Source: Gammaproteobacteria bacterium (GTDB taxonomy: Bacteria > Pseudomonadota > Gammaproteobacteria > Xanthomonadales > SZUA-36). From it: a DNA stretch of 64,000 nucleotides. Shown here in pieces: positions 45,571 to 52,722 of the stretch; within the stretch, counting starts at the first letter, position 1; each line of letters opens with the position of its first letter. The translations under genes were made by a program, and so were the position numbers. The stretch lies in the NCBI GenBank assembly GCA_024277815.1, contig JAJRUM010000040.1, positions 1 through 64,000 of the forward strand, read 5' to 3'. The notes beneath the pieces were generated by a model, which did not search any database, was not told where the DNA came from, and was given only the letters and a program-made list of their open reading frames with translations.

Positions 45571-46995
45571 GTGTTCATACCCGGGATAGAATCAAACCCA
45601 GTACGGTTGAAGCTGCCTTACCGTGGCCTTGCCTTAATTATTCTGGCGCTTGCGCTGGTACCAGCGCAAGCCATGGCGCAGCGCTGTGGATGGGGTGGCA
45701 CCTCAACAGTACCCGCGCCTGAATTTACATTTCTGCGTGCCGTCAATGAAGATCTGAGGGCTCCAACCCGCCTGGCAACGGACAGTAATGGCAATATTTA
45801 TATTGCCGATCCTGGCAGCGGCAAGATGGTGCAGAAAAACCGCTTTGGTCTCACCGACCTGGTGATTCCAGGCTTGGGAACACCATCCGCAATAGCGGTG
45901 GATGCCAGCGGGTTTGTTTTCATAGCAGATGCCGATAGCGGCAGTGTCAATGTCTATGATTCCAGCTGGGCCCTGCTGTTCCAGCTCGGACGGGGTAACG
46001 GCGAGTTCACCAACCCCAATGACATTGCCATCGATCCGGATACTGCAACCAATACAATATACGTATCAGATGGCGCCGAAAACCTGGTAAAAGTCTATGA
46101 CCTGAATGGCGCGTGGAAATTTAATTTTGATGGCTCATCCGGGCCGGACACACTCAGCTTCAACTTTCCATCCGCAGTACACGTCAGCGGTGCTGGCCAG
46201 GTGATTGTAGGCGACCAGAACAATGACCGCGTACAGGTATTCGATCGCCAGGGAGTTTTTCAATATTGTTTCGGGTCGAAATACGGCCCCGGGTCATTTA
46301 AACTGCGTTTTGGCAGAATACTTGGCATTACCACTGACAGCCTGGATCGTATCTATGTAGCCGATGGCTTCCAGGGTGAAGTCCAGGTGTTCGATGCCAA
46401 CGGCATCCCGTTGGCAACCATTGGGGGGTTTGGGTCAGAACCTGGCCAGTTACGCACACCAATGGGCCTGTCACTGGACCGGTTTAACCGCCTGTGGATT
46501 GCCTCCGTCAACAATAGTCGGGCGGAGGTATTCGGCATAGATACCTACCAGGACCCTGTGTATATACCACCACAGGACGATGATTCTGACGATGATTCCG
46601 ACGGAAGTTCTGATGACAATGACAGTTCTGATCACAATTCCGGTCACGGTTCCGATGACAACTCTGAAGACAGTTCAAATGATCAGTCAAATGACGACTC
46701 TGATGATGACTCTGATGATGACTCCGGCTCCCCCCAGGACACCGGATCAGGTAACAGGCCGCCCTCAGATTCAGGCTCAGATTCTGGCTCAGGTTCAGGT
46801 TCAGGTTCAGGTTCAGATTCCGAAGATGATTTGGACCCGGATTCAAGCACCGGCCACGATTCGGATCACGGGTCTGGTTCTGGATCAGACACTGGCCCGG
46901 ACCGCGGCTCAGATTCAGGCACTGATGCTGGCTCCGGTTATGGTTCAGATTCAGACGATGACTCCGAAGATGATTCAGACGACGACTCCAACTAG
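45571..46995 (+). CDS. Exported NHL-repeat beta-propeller with Asp/Ser-rich tail
   Basis: 474 residues, GTG start with AAGGGAG upstream. Signal peptide to about residue 36 (VPAQAMA|QRCGW). Residues ~50-335 are NHL-type propeller blades with a YIADPGSGKMVQ-like core and repeated VQVFD phrases (NDRVQVFDRQGVFQYCFGSK; GEVQVFDANGIPLATIGGFG). Residues ~336-474 are almost wholly Asp, Ser and Gly, ending SEDDSDDDSN, encoded partly by a (ggttca)n hexanucleotide repeat. The next gene, 8 bp on, is a 14-heme cytochrome. The tail may bind cations or mineral surfaces, but this is conjecture. Confidence 0.85.
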   Translation: MFIPGIESNPVRLKLPYRGLALIILALALVPAQAMAQRCGWGGTSTVPAPEFTFLRAVNEDLRAPTRLATDSNGNIYIADPGSGKMVQKNRFGLTDLVIPGLGTPSAIAVDASGFVFIADADSGSVNVYDSSWALLFQLGRGNGEFTNPNDIAIDPDTATNTIYVSDGAENLVKVYDLNGAWKFNFDGSSGPDTLSFNFPSAVHVSGAGQVIVGDQNNDRVQVFDRQGVFQYCFGSKYGPGSFKLRFGRILGITTDSLDRIYVADGFQGEVQVFDANGIPLATIGGFGSEPGQLRTPMGLSLDRFNRLWIASVNNSRAEVFGIDTYQDPVYIPPQDDDSDDDSDGSSDDNDSSDHNSGHGSDDNSEDSSNDQSNDDSDDDSDDDSGSPQDTGSGNRPPSDSGSDSGSGSGSGSGSDSEDDLDPDSSTGHDSDHGSGSGSDTGPDRGSDSGTDAGSGYGSDSDDDSEDDSDDDSN

Positions 46996-47003
46996 AGGCT
47001 GTC

Positions 47004-49151
47004 ATGTTTAAGAAAACAAATATCCTGTTGATGATACTTACGGCGCTGGCCCTGACCAACCAGGCACTGGCACTCGACCCACCACATAACTCGAGCAACT
47101 CAATTGAGTGCGTAACCTGCCACACACTGCACAGTGCGCCTGGTGGCACACTCACTGCAGTAGCAGGGAACGCCAACCTCTGCCAAAGCTGCCATGTTGT
47201 CGGCGGCACAGCAACTGGCAAGCCCTTTGTTGAAGCAGACCAGGCCCGGCCCGGACTGGCGTTACCAGCCGGAATGAGCGCAAGCGGCACGTCCCATCGT
47301 TGGGACGCAGGGCCACAAGGCCGTATCGAAGCAGATGGAGCTAACACATCCGCCGGAACCATCGTCTCCAGCGGCGCCTTCACAGGACCCAACATCCAGA
47401 CGTACACCATTCTGATTACGCTGCCTGGAGACACAGGGGTCGCGGAGTTTGAGTGGTACCTTGAGCTGAAAGGCAGTGGTGCCCCGACAGGACCTGATGG
47501 CACGGGCATCACGGGTACGAGTGTGCCACTCGGGGATGGCCTGGCGCTGAACTTTAGTGATGGCATCACATCGCCGTCATTTGTAGCCGGCGACACCTGG
47601 TACCTGTACGTTATTCCAGACATCGTACTGCCAACAGACCCTGAAATGGCCGTGCGCATGGAGGGTGATGTACTCATGTGTTCAACCTGTCACGACCAGC
47701 ACAGTCAGAAGATGACTCCCTTTGACCCCACTGCCCCTGCATATGCGGGCGCAGGAACCGGCCAGGGACGTCATAACCAGCGCATTGACAATGACCTCGG
47801 GCAGAAGTGCAAAGACTGCCACAGCGCACGTGATGTCAATAGTTCTTCACTGGGTTCACACCCTGTCGGCATTGCCATTCCAGTCAGTGGCGATTTCCAG
47901 AGCCCCACCGGACTGCCACTGGATGCGTCCGGCAATATATCCTGTCTGACTTGCCATGACCCCCATTACAACGGCGCAGACAATGGCCTGCTGCTGCGCA
48001 TCAACGACATTCAAACCCTCTGTACCGAATGTCATACACTGGCCAGTGGTGTAGCCTCCCACTTCAACACCAGCGCTGCTGAAATGTGGCCCGGCGGGCA
48101 ATATGGAAGCAGCTACCCGGCTATCACCGACACGGGCAAAACAGCTTCCTGTGCCAACTGCCATTATCCGCATGGCTGGCCGGACAGTGCCAATCCAACC
48201 ACCGACTCCCCCTTGCTGGCAGTCGATTTTGAAGAGAGCCAATGCTATACCTGTCACGATGGAAATCCTGCTGCCACTGATATCCGTGCGGAGTTCCAGA
48301 AAACTTCGGTACACCCGGTGGCCGCAACCGCAGCCATACACAGCCCGGGCGAAGGCGCCATCGTCAATAGTGGAACACGACACATTGAGTGTGCTGATTG
48401 CCACAACCCTCACGAAGCTGAAGTAAGCGTGGGTGCACCGGGGCCATCCACCTCACCCCGCCCGGCTAACGGCCCGCTGACAGGCACAGCGGGCATCAAC
48501 GCTGCCGGCAGCCCCGTCGCCACGGCCGCCTTTGAATACGAGGTTTGCTTCCGCTGTCATGCTGACAGTACCGGCAAACCCGCAGCACTGACCCAGCGAC
48601 TGTACCCCGAAACCAATGTACGGGTTGAATTCACCAATAAAACCTCATACCACCCCGTCACCAAGACAGGTGCGAACACCGGCAACGGTGACGTGCCAAG
48701 CCTGATAAACGGTTGGGCAGAAAACAGCATTGTGTCCTGTACCAACTGTCACAACAGCGATAATGGCCCGGCCGCTGGCGGCGGCGGACCCAACGGAGCA
48801 CATGGGTCCTCCTGGCCCAACCTGCTTGAACGGCGTTACGTTACCAGTGACCCATCGACGTACAGTGCAGCCAAGTACGCTTCCTGTTTCAGTTGCCACG
48901 ATGCCGCCAACATCCTCAGTGACGATAACAATAGTTTTGGCGAGCACGACAAGCACATCCGGGGTGAGGACGCCGCATGTAATGTCTGCCATGACCCGCA
49001 CGCCTCGGATAACGACAGGCTGATCAATTTTGATACTTCAGTAGTCAGCTCTTCAGGGGGTATGGGCATTAGTTTCAACTGGAACAGCCCCGGCAGTGGT
49101 TCATGTACACTTAGCTGCCACGGCAAGCGCCATAAAAACAAGAGCTATTAG
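47004..49151 (+). CDS. 14-heme cytochrome c (doubled CXXCH class)
   Basis: 715 residues with signal peptide (LALTNQALA|LDPP). Thirteen CXXCH sites (CVTCH, CQSCH, CSTCH, CKDCH, CLTCH, CTECH, CANCH, CYTCH, CADCH, CFRCH, CTNCH, CFSCH, CNVCH) and a final CX3CH in CTLSCHGKRHKNKSY. Most have a second His three residues on (CHDPH-type). Residues ~67-225, between hemes 2 and 3, carry no heme and read as a beta-sandwich (FTGPNIQTYTILITLPGDTG ... AGDTWYLYV). The C-terminal ~250 residues are homologous to the 12-heme cytochrome at 61778-63466. Likely periplasmic or surface electron carrier. Confidence 0.93.
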   Translation: MFKKTNILLMILTALALTNQALALDPPHNSSNSIECVTCHTLHSAPGGTLTAVAGNANLCQSCHVVGGTATGKPFVEADQARPGLALPAGMSASGTSHRWDAGPQGRIEADGANTSAGTIVSSGAFTGPNIQTYTILITLPGDTGVAEFEWYLELKGSGAPTGPDGTGITGTSVPLGDGLALNFSDGITSPSFVAGDTWYLYVIPDIVLPTDPEMAVRMEGDVLMCSTCHDQHSQKMTPFDPTAPAYAGAGTGQGRHNQRIDNDLGQKCKDCHSARDVNSSSLGSHPVGIAIPVSGDFQSPTGLPLDASGNISCLTCHDPHYNGADNGLLLRINDIQTLCTECHTLASGVASHFNTSAAEMWPGGQYGSSYPAITDTGKTASCANCHYPHGWPDSANPTTDSPLLAVDFEESQCYTCHDGNPAATDIRAEFQKTSVHPVAATAAIHSPGEGAIVNSGTRHIECADCHNPHEAEVSVGAPGPSTSPRPANGPLTGTAGINAAGSPVATAAFEYEVCFRCHADSTGKPAALTQRLYPETNVRVEFTNKTSYHPVTKTGANTGNGDVPSLINGWAENSIVSCTNCHNSDNGPAAGGGGPNGAHGSSWPNLLERRYVTSDPSTYSAAKYASCFSCHDAANILSDDNNSFGEHDKHIRGEDAACNVCHDPHASDNDRLINFDTSVVSSSGGMGISFNWNSPGSGSCTLSCHGKRHKNKSY

Positions 49152-49209
49152 GCCTATACGGGAAAGGGACCGGGACTCAGCTGGCTTCTTTCCGGCCGCT
49201 CGCAAAACA

Positions 49210-49239
49210 GAAGGCTCCGCCGAGGGGTGCGGAGCCTTC
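49210..49239. terminator. Terminator hairpin between convergent genes
   Basis: Perfect 11-bp stem GAAGGCTCCGC / GCGGAGCCTTC with an 8-base loop, between the + strand 14-heme cytochrome and the - strand cytochrome b gene. The + side is followed by a C-run and TTTT; the - side by TGTTTTG. Probably serves both directions. Confidence 0.75.
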
Positions 49240-49251
49240 AGCCCCCCCCTT

Positions 49252-49923
49252 TTACCCCCTCTGTCTATCCTGTTTCCTTCCTGCTTCCTCGTAACCCGTG
49301 AACATCTCTTTGAAATGTGCAGAGGGCGTATGGCCGAGGGCTCCCATGTAGGCGTGAACCAGGATAAATGAGACAAAGAATATGAATATCAGCACATGGA
49401 TGGTGTCAACGACCCTGATCCCACCCAACAGCGCAATCCAATCTTCAAAGCGCTTGATATCCCACATCATGATGCCGGTCGCAAACTGTGCAGGAATGAC
49501 CAGTAACATCACAATCTGATAGGTAATGCTTTGCATCGGATTGAATTTGTCGTACGGGCGAACCAAGTGCGGGCTGGGCTCGCCTTTAAAAATGCCATAA
49601 CCGTAATAACGTATCTGGCGGAATGCCCGGATGAAGAACCTGCGCGCGTTGAGCTCCGGATGATAGACCTTGATTCTGTCGGAAAACAGGTAAAAACCCA
49701 ACCATATAAAATAGTTGGCAATAACTGAAAACCCAACCCAATTGTGCATTTTGACGGTCATTTCGAATGGGATAACATTCAACAGATCGGCATATCTGAG
49801 TTGCAATCCCGTCAGGATCAAGAGTACAAAGCCCAGCGCGTTGGCCCAGTGCCATATACGTACTGGCAGCGGGTTAATATACAAATCATTTTGCTCTCGC
49901 TGAGCAGCGTAAATTGCTGACAT
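49252..49923 (-). CDS. Cytochrome b561/HydC-type membrane cytochrome b
   Basis: 223 residues with four to five membrane helices. Heme b His candidates in PLPVRIWHWANALGFVLL, MHNWVGFSVIANYF and VVDTIHVLIFIFFVSFILVH, and a C-terminal AYMGALGHTPSAHFKEMFTG, as in cytochrome b subunits of Ni-hydrogenases and formate dehydrogenases. Its start overlaps the stop of the 9-heme cytochrome (TAATG). Together they look like a two-protein version of the CbcL-like fusion encoded divergently. Predicted quinol oxidation and transfer to periplasmic hemes. Confidence 0.9.
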   Translation of the reverse strand: MSAIYAAQREQNDLYINPLPVRIWHWANALGFVLLILTGLQLRYADLLNVIPFEMTVKMHNWVGFSVIANYFIWLGFYLFSDRIKVYHPELNARRFFIRAFRQIRYYGYGIFKGEPSPHLVRPYDKFNPMQSITYQIVMLLVIPAQFATGIMMWDIKRFEDWIALLGGIRVVDTIHVLIFIFFVSFILVHAYMGALGHTPSAHFKEMFTGYEEAGRKQDRQRG

Positions 49924-51269
49924 TACTGGCCTCCCTTACTTTCTTTTTTGCGGATAATTCTACCCATGGTGAAATGCCCGGCAGGTATGGCAAAACCGGC
50001 AAATATGGCTAACAGTAAAAGGATGTCCAGCAGCTTGACGCGTGTTCCACCCAACACATAGAAGTCACTGACAGAACCTACCGAGGCCATTGAACCCAGA
50101 ATTTCCTTGTCCGCCTGATAGTGCAGTGTTCTGCCGTCCGGACGGATGATTGAAATGACTACATCCTCGAATGGCTCAGAGCCGGATTGGTGGCAACTGT
50201 CGCAATTTCTTACAGCCAAACCGCTGCGGGCCAGACGATGAGCCTCTGCACCGGAACTGACCTCCATACGACCGCGCAAGGTAATATTAAGCGCTTTATC
50301 CTGCTGCCCACATTGCCTTACCAGGTTCCAGAGCCGGAGAGGATCTATATTGCCGTCGGCCTGGTCGATAATCTCCAGTTGCTTCTGAAGCACTTCATGG
50401 CCCTGTTTCCCACCCACTGGTAAGCGGGTAATGTTGTCAACCAACTGAAGATCAATTCTGCGTTCGGCAACCGGTGCGTGACAGGCAGCGCAGGAAACCA
50501 CATCAAGATGCAAGCCTGCATTCGGCAGCCAGCGATCATGGGCCAGCTTGACATCCTCATGGCAACCCAGGCACTCAGCCTTCAGATTATCGCCAAATGC
50601 CACCGCTGTAACGTCATGCGCACGATGGCAATTGGCACATACAGGTGCCTGAATATGACCAGCACGGATGACATTGCCATTTTTCCTCGCCTTGCCGTGC
50701 ACACTCGCCGCATAGGCATCGAAAATATCAGCGTGGCAGTTCTTACAGGGCAAGCCGGTCACCGGCTTGTACACAGCCATGCTCTCGACCGCATGCGCGC
50801 TGTGGCAATCCGTACACAGCGGCGCAATCGTGTTGCCCTTGCTGACCAGCGAGGCATGTATGCTGCCCTCATAGCGGGTATATTTCCCTGTGTGGCAATT
50901 TCGGCAACTCTGGTTCAACTGTAATGAATATTCCCGTTGACTGCTGACGGCGATATTGGTTTTTCTTGAGGGGTGTTTTCTGTTGCCAATCGCCTCGTGA
51001 CAGCCAATGCAGGTCACCTCACCGTGGGCGGATGACAAGTAAGCTTGCGGCAGGACTTGAAGTGACATTTGTTCACCGTCATCAAGTGACTTGAATTTCT
51101 CCCGGGAGTGGCACTTCAGACACCGGGTGTTTTTTTTCAACACTGCCCTGAGAACCACCTCACTACTTTCCATGACGTGATTCTCAGCGACGTTTACGGC
51201 TGTGTTGCCATCCAGTGGTACACACGCCAGTAGCATTGCAATCACCAGCTTGTGACGATAGCCTTTCAC
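49923..51269 (-). CDS. 9-heme cytochrome c with C-terminal membrane anchor
   Basis: 448 residues. N-terminal signal peptide (HKLVIAMLLACVPLDGNTA). Nine CXXCH sites: CLKCH, CIGCH, CRNCH, CTDCH, CKNCH, CANCH, CLGCH, CAACH, CDSCH; the last follows a gap of about 100 residues. Then a propeptide-like beta region and a C-terminal helix KLLDILLLLAIFAGFAIPAG with RRK-type positive end (GRIIRKKESK), so the protein is anchored on the periplasmic face. Start overlaps the upstream regulator stop by 4 bp, stop overlaps the cytochrome b start. A NapC/NrfB-like nitrite function is not supported by motifs. Confidence 0.92.
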   Translation of the reverse strand: MKGYRHKLVIAMLLACVPLDGNTAVNVAENHVMESSEVVLRAVLKKNTRCLKCHSREKFKSLDDGEQMSLQVLPQAYLSSAHGEVTCIGCHEAIGNRKHPSRKTNIAVSSQREYSLQLNQSCRNCHTGKYTRYEGSIHASLVSKGNTIAPLCTDCHSAHAVESMAVYKPVTGLPCKNCHADIFDAYAASVHGKARKNGNVIRAGHIQAPVCANCHRAHDVTAVAFGDNLKAECLGCHEDVKLAHDRWLPNAGLHLDVVSCAACHAPVAERRIDLQLVDNITRLPVGGKQGHEVLQKQLEIIDQADGNIDPLRLWNLVRQCGQQDKALNITLRGRMEVSSGAEAHRLARSGLAVRNCDSCHQSGSEPFEDVVISIIRPDGRTLHYQADKEILGSMASVGSVSDFYVLGGTRVKLLDILLLLAIFAGFAIPAGHFTMGRIIRKKESKGGQ

Positions 51270-51859
51270 TCGGGCGTGCTCCTTTGGGTATACGCCTGGT
51301 AACCCAGCCTGGCAAACATGTAGAAGCCAACCAGGGGCAGGGCTATCACATAACCCAGGGCAACAATGGGAGCCGCAAAGAACAGGCCCACATTTTTGGC
51401 AGCAAAGCCGATACCGCCGTCATTGTCAGGCTGTTCTTCAGCTTCGCTATCGGCCTTCTGCATGGCCTCTGCAGCATGTACGATGACGTCGGCTTCATGC
51501 ATGGCCTTGAGCGTGACACTTTCTATGATCTCTGGCGTCAATGGCTTGCGCACAAACCCGCTGACACCCAACACGGATGCTCTGGCCTCATTGTCTGCAG
51601 TGCCGTAACCGGTAATGACAACCACCGGCGTCCATGGGCACCTGGCCTTGATCCGCTCAGCGACCTCAAGGCCGTCCATGCCCGGCATCTTGATATCAGT
51701 GAAAACGACATCAAAATCATTCTCCCTGAGCGTATCCATAGCCTCCTCACCGCTGAGTGCCGTGCTGACTTCATAGCCTTTGCCGGACAGAACCCGGTCA
51801 AAACTACGTCCTACGATTACATCATCATCAATGACCAGTACTTGTGGTTTGGTGTTCAT
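51266..51859 (-). CDS. Response regulator receiver with C-terminal hydrophobic (membrane) tail
   Basis: 197 residues. Receiver domain 1-125: acidic pocket D11-D13, phosphoacceptor Asp55 (VVFTDIKMPGMDG), Thr83 and Lys105 (GFVRKPLTP). After an acidic linker (QKADSEAEEQPDNDG) comes a hydrophobic stretch of about 30 residues (VGLFFAAPIVALGYVIALPL then VGFYMFARLGYQ) and a short polar end. No DNA-binding domain. It overlaps the 9-heme cytochrome gene by 4 bp, suggesting that phosphorylation acts directly on the membrane cytochrome complex (inference). A frame error joining two genes is unlikely since the frame is continuous. Confidence 0.9.
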   Translation of the reverse strand: MNTKPQVLVIDDDVIVGRSFDRVLSGKGYEVSTALSGEEAMDTLRENDFDVVFTDIKMPGMDGLEVAERIKARCPWTPVVVITGYGTADNEARASVLGVSGFVRKPLTPEIIESVTLKAMHEADVIVHAAEAMQKADSEAEEQPDNDGGIGFAAKNVGLFFAAPIVALGYVIALPLVGFYMFARLGYQAYTQRSTPE

Positions 51860-51879
51860 GATTTTCCTCCTGGTTCGGG

Positions 51880-52281
51880 TTAATGGGTAAGGTCGCTGCG
51901 CAATGCCCAGCGCTTCTGGTTAATGGCATCGTTAGCCGCCTTGACTACGTCATCGGGGCCAAGTGGTTTTGTCAGATAAGCAAATGCCCCAAGTCTGACG
52001 GCCTGTTTGGCGGAATCAATACTTGGATAACCTGTAATGACGACAACCTCGCTGGCTGGCCAGCGAATCTTGATGGTTCTGAGAACATCCATGCCATCAA
52101 GTCCCGGCATGCAGAGATCAAGCAAAACGACATCAAACGGATTCTGTTCCATGGCGTCCAGTGCCTGCTTCCCGTCCCGTGCTTCGCTGGCATCACATTG
52201 CGTGCCTGCAAGGCTCCTGAGGTGGCTGTGGCGAACCACTTCTTCATCATCAACGATGAGAATGTTAGCCCTGTCAATCAT
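51880..52281 (-). CDS. Single-domain response regulator
   Basis: 133-residue CheY-like receiver: D11/D12 pocket, Asp55 in VVLLDLCMPGLDG, Thr83 in VVITGYPS, Lys105 in YLTKPLGPDD. No output domain. First gene of the operon behind the sigma-54 promoter; GAGGTGG lies about 4 bases before the ATG. Probably a phosphorelay partner or sink for the membrane-tailed regulator 20 bp downstream and for the heme sensor kinase. Confidence 0.92.
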   Translation of the reverse strand: MIDRANILIVDDEEVVRHSHLRSLAGTQCDASEARDGKQALDAMEQNPFDVVLLDLCMPGLDGMDVLRTIKIRWPASEVVVITGYPSIDSAKQAVRLGAFAYLTKPLGPDDVVKAANDAINQKRWALRSDLTH

Positions 52282-52316
52282 CTGACCACCTCGTATTTTT
52301 GCTTCACTGTATAAGA

Positions 52317-52332
52317 TGCAACTTACATGCCA
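52317..52332 (-). promoter_or_regulatory. Sigma-54 (-24/-12) promoter
   Basis: On the - strand TGGCATG-TAAG-TTGCA, matching the consensus TGGCAYR-N4-TTGCW at every position. The expected transcript start is about 12 bases past the GC, near 52306, giving a leader of about 25 bases to the ATG at 52281. It drives the regulator-regulator-cytochrome-cytochrome b operon. An NtrC-class activator gene is 7 kb away in the same island. Confidence 0.8.
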
Positions 52333-52722
52333 GACCCATCCAAAGATGTACCCGCCAGGTTTAGGTTTTTAAATTCAGGGACTTGCATTTTCGGCATGCT
52401 GAAACAGCCTGGTCTTACGCTTTGATATTTTCTCTGAGAAGTACATTTATTCTGTACAGAAACAACACTTAATAATAAGTTATTGTGTATTATCAAGATG
52501 TTATATGGATTTATAGATTGTATAGTTTTTTTATACAGTCCGGTACTTTTACCCCCTGTCAGAATATGCATTAATCATGACCTAGGTCATTGGTACAGTG
52601 GTTCTGGCAGTCTTATATTGCGGGTTGATGTTGATGTTGCACGGGCCCTGATTGTTAGCTCCGTAGCAAGGTGCTGCGGGCCAGGCTTTGACTCATTTAC
52701 GAACCTTAAAAAAGGACCAGGC
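52333..52722. other. Divergent regulatory region of the two quinone-cytochrome operons
   Basis: About 390 bases without a supportable gene; AT-rich in its first half. It contains the FNR-like palindrome at 52577-52590 and must hold the CbcL-like gene's promoter and any upstream sites of the sigma-54 promoter. A frame open from 52483 into the cytochrome gene is not translated as such: the signal peptide and ribosome site place the start at 52723. Confidence 0.5.
52577..52590. promoter_or_regulatory. FNR-like perfect palindrome ATGAC-CTAG-GTCAT
   Basis: Perfect 14-bp palindrome centred about 139 bp before the CbcL-like gene and about 300 bp before the divergent regulator operon. Same WTGAY-N4-RTCAW form as the other four sites. 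Too far from the start codon to place the promoter exactly. Confidence 0.5.

Noticed and set aside
46508-47677. 389-codon antisense frame over the NHL tail and 14-heme cytochrome
   Set aside because: It arises from the Asp/Ser repeat read backwards (Asn/His/Leu-rich low complexity); the sense frames have signal peptides and heme motifs.
52605-52621. Sigma-54-like element TGGCAG...TTGC upstream of the CbcL-like gene
   Set aside because: The GG and GC elements are two bases too far apart; sigma-54 spacing is strict.
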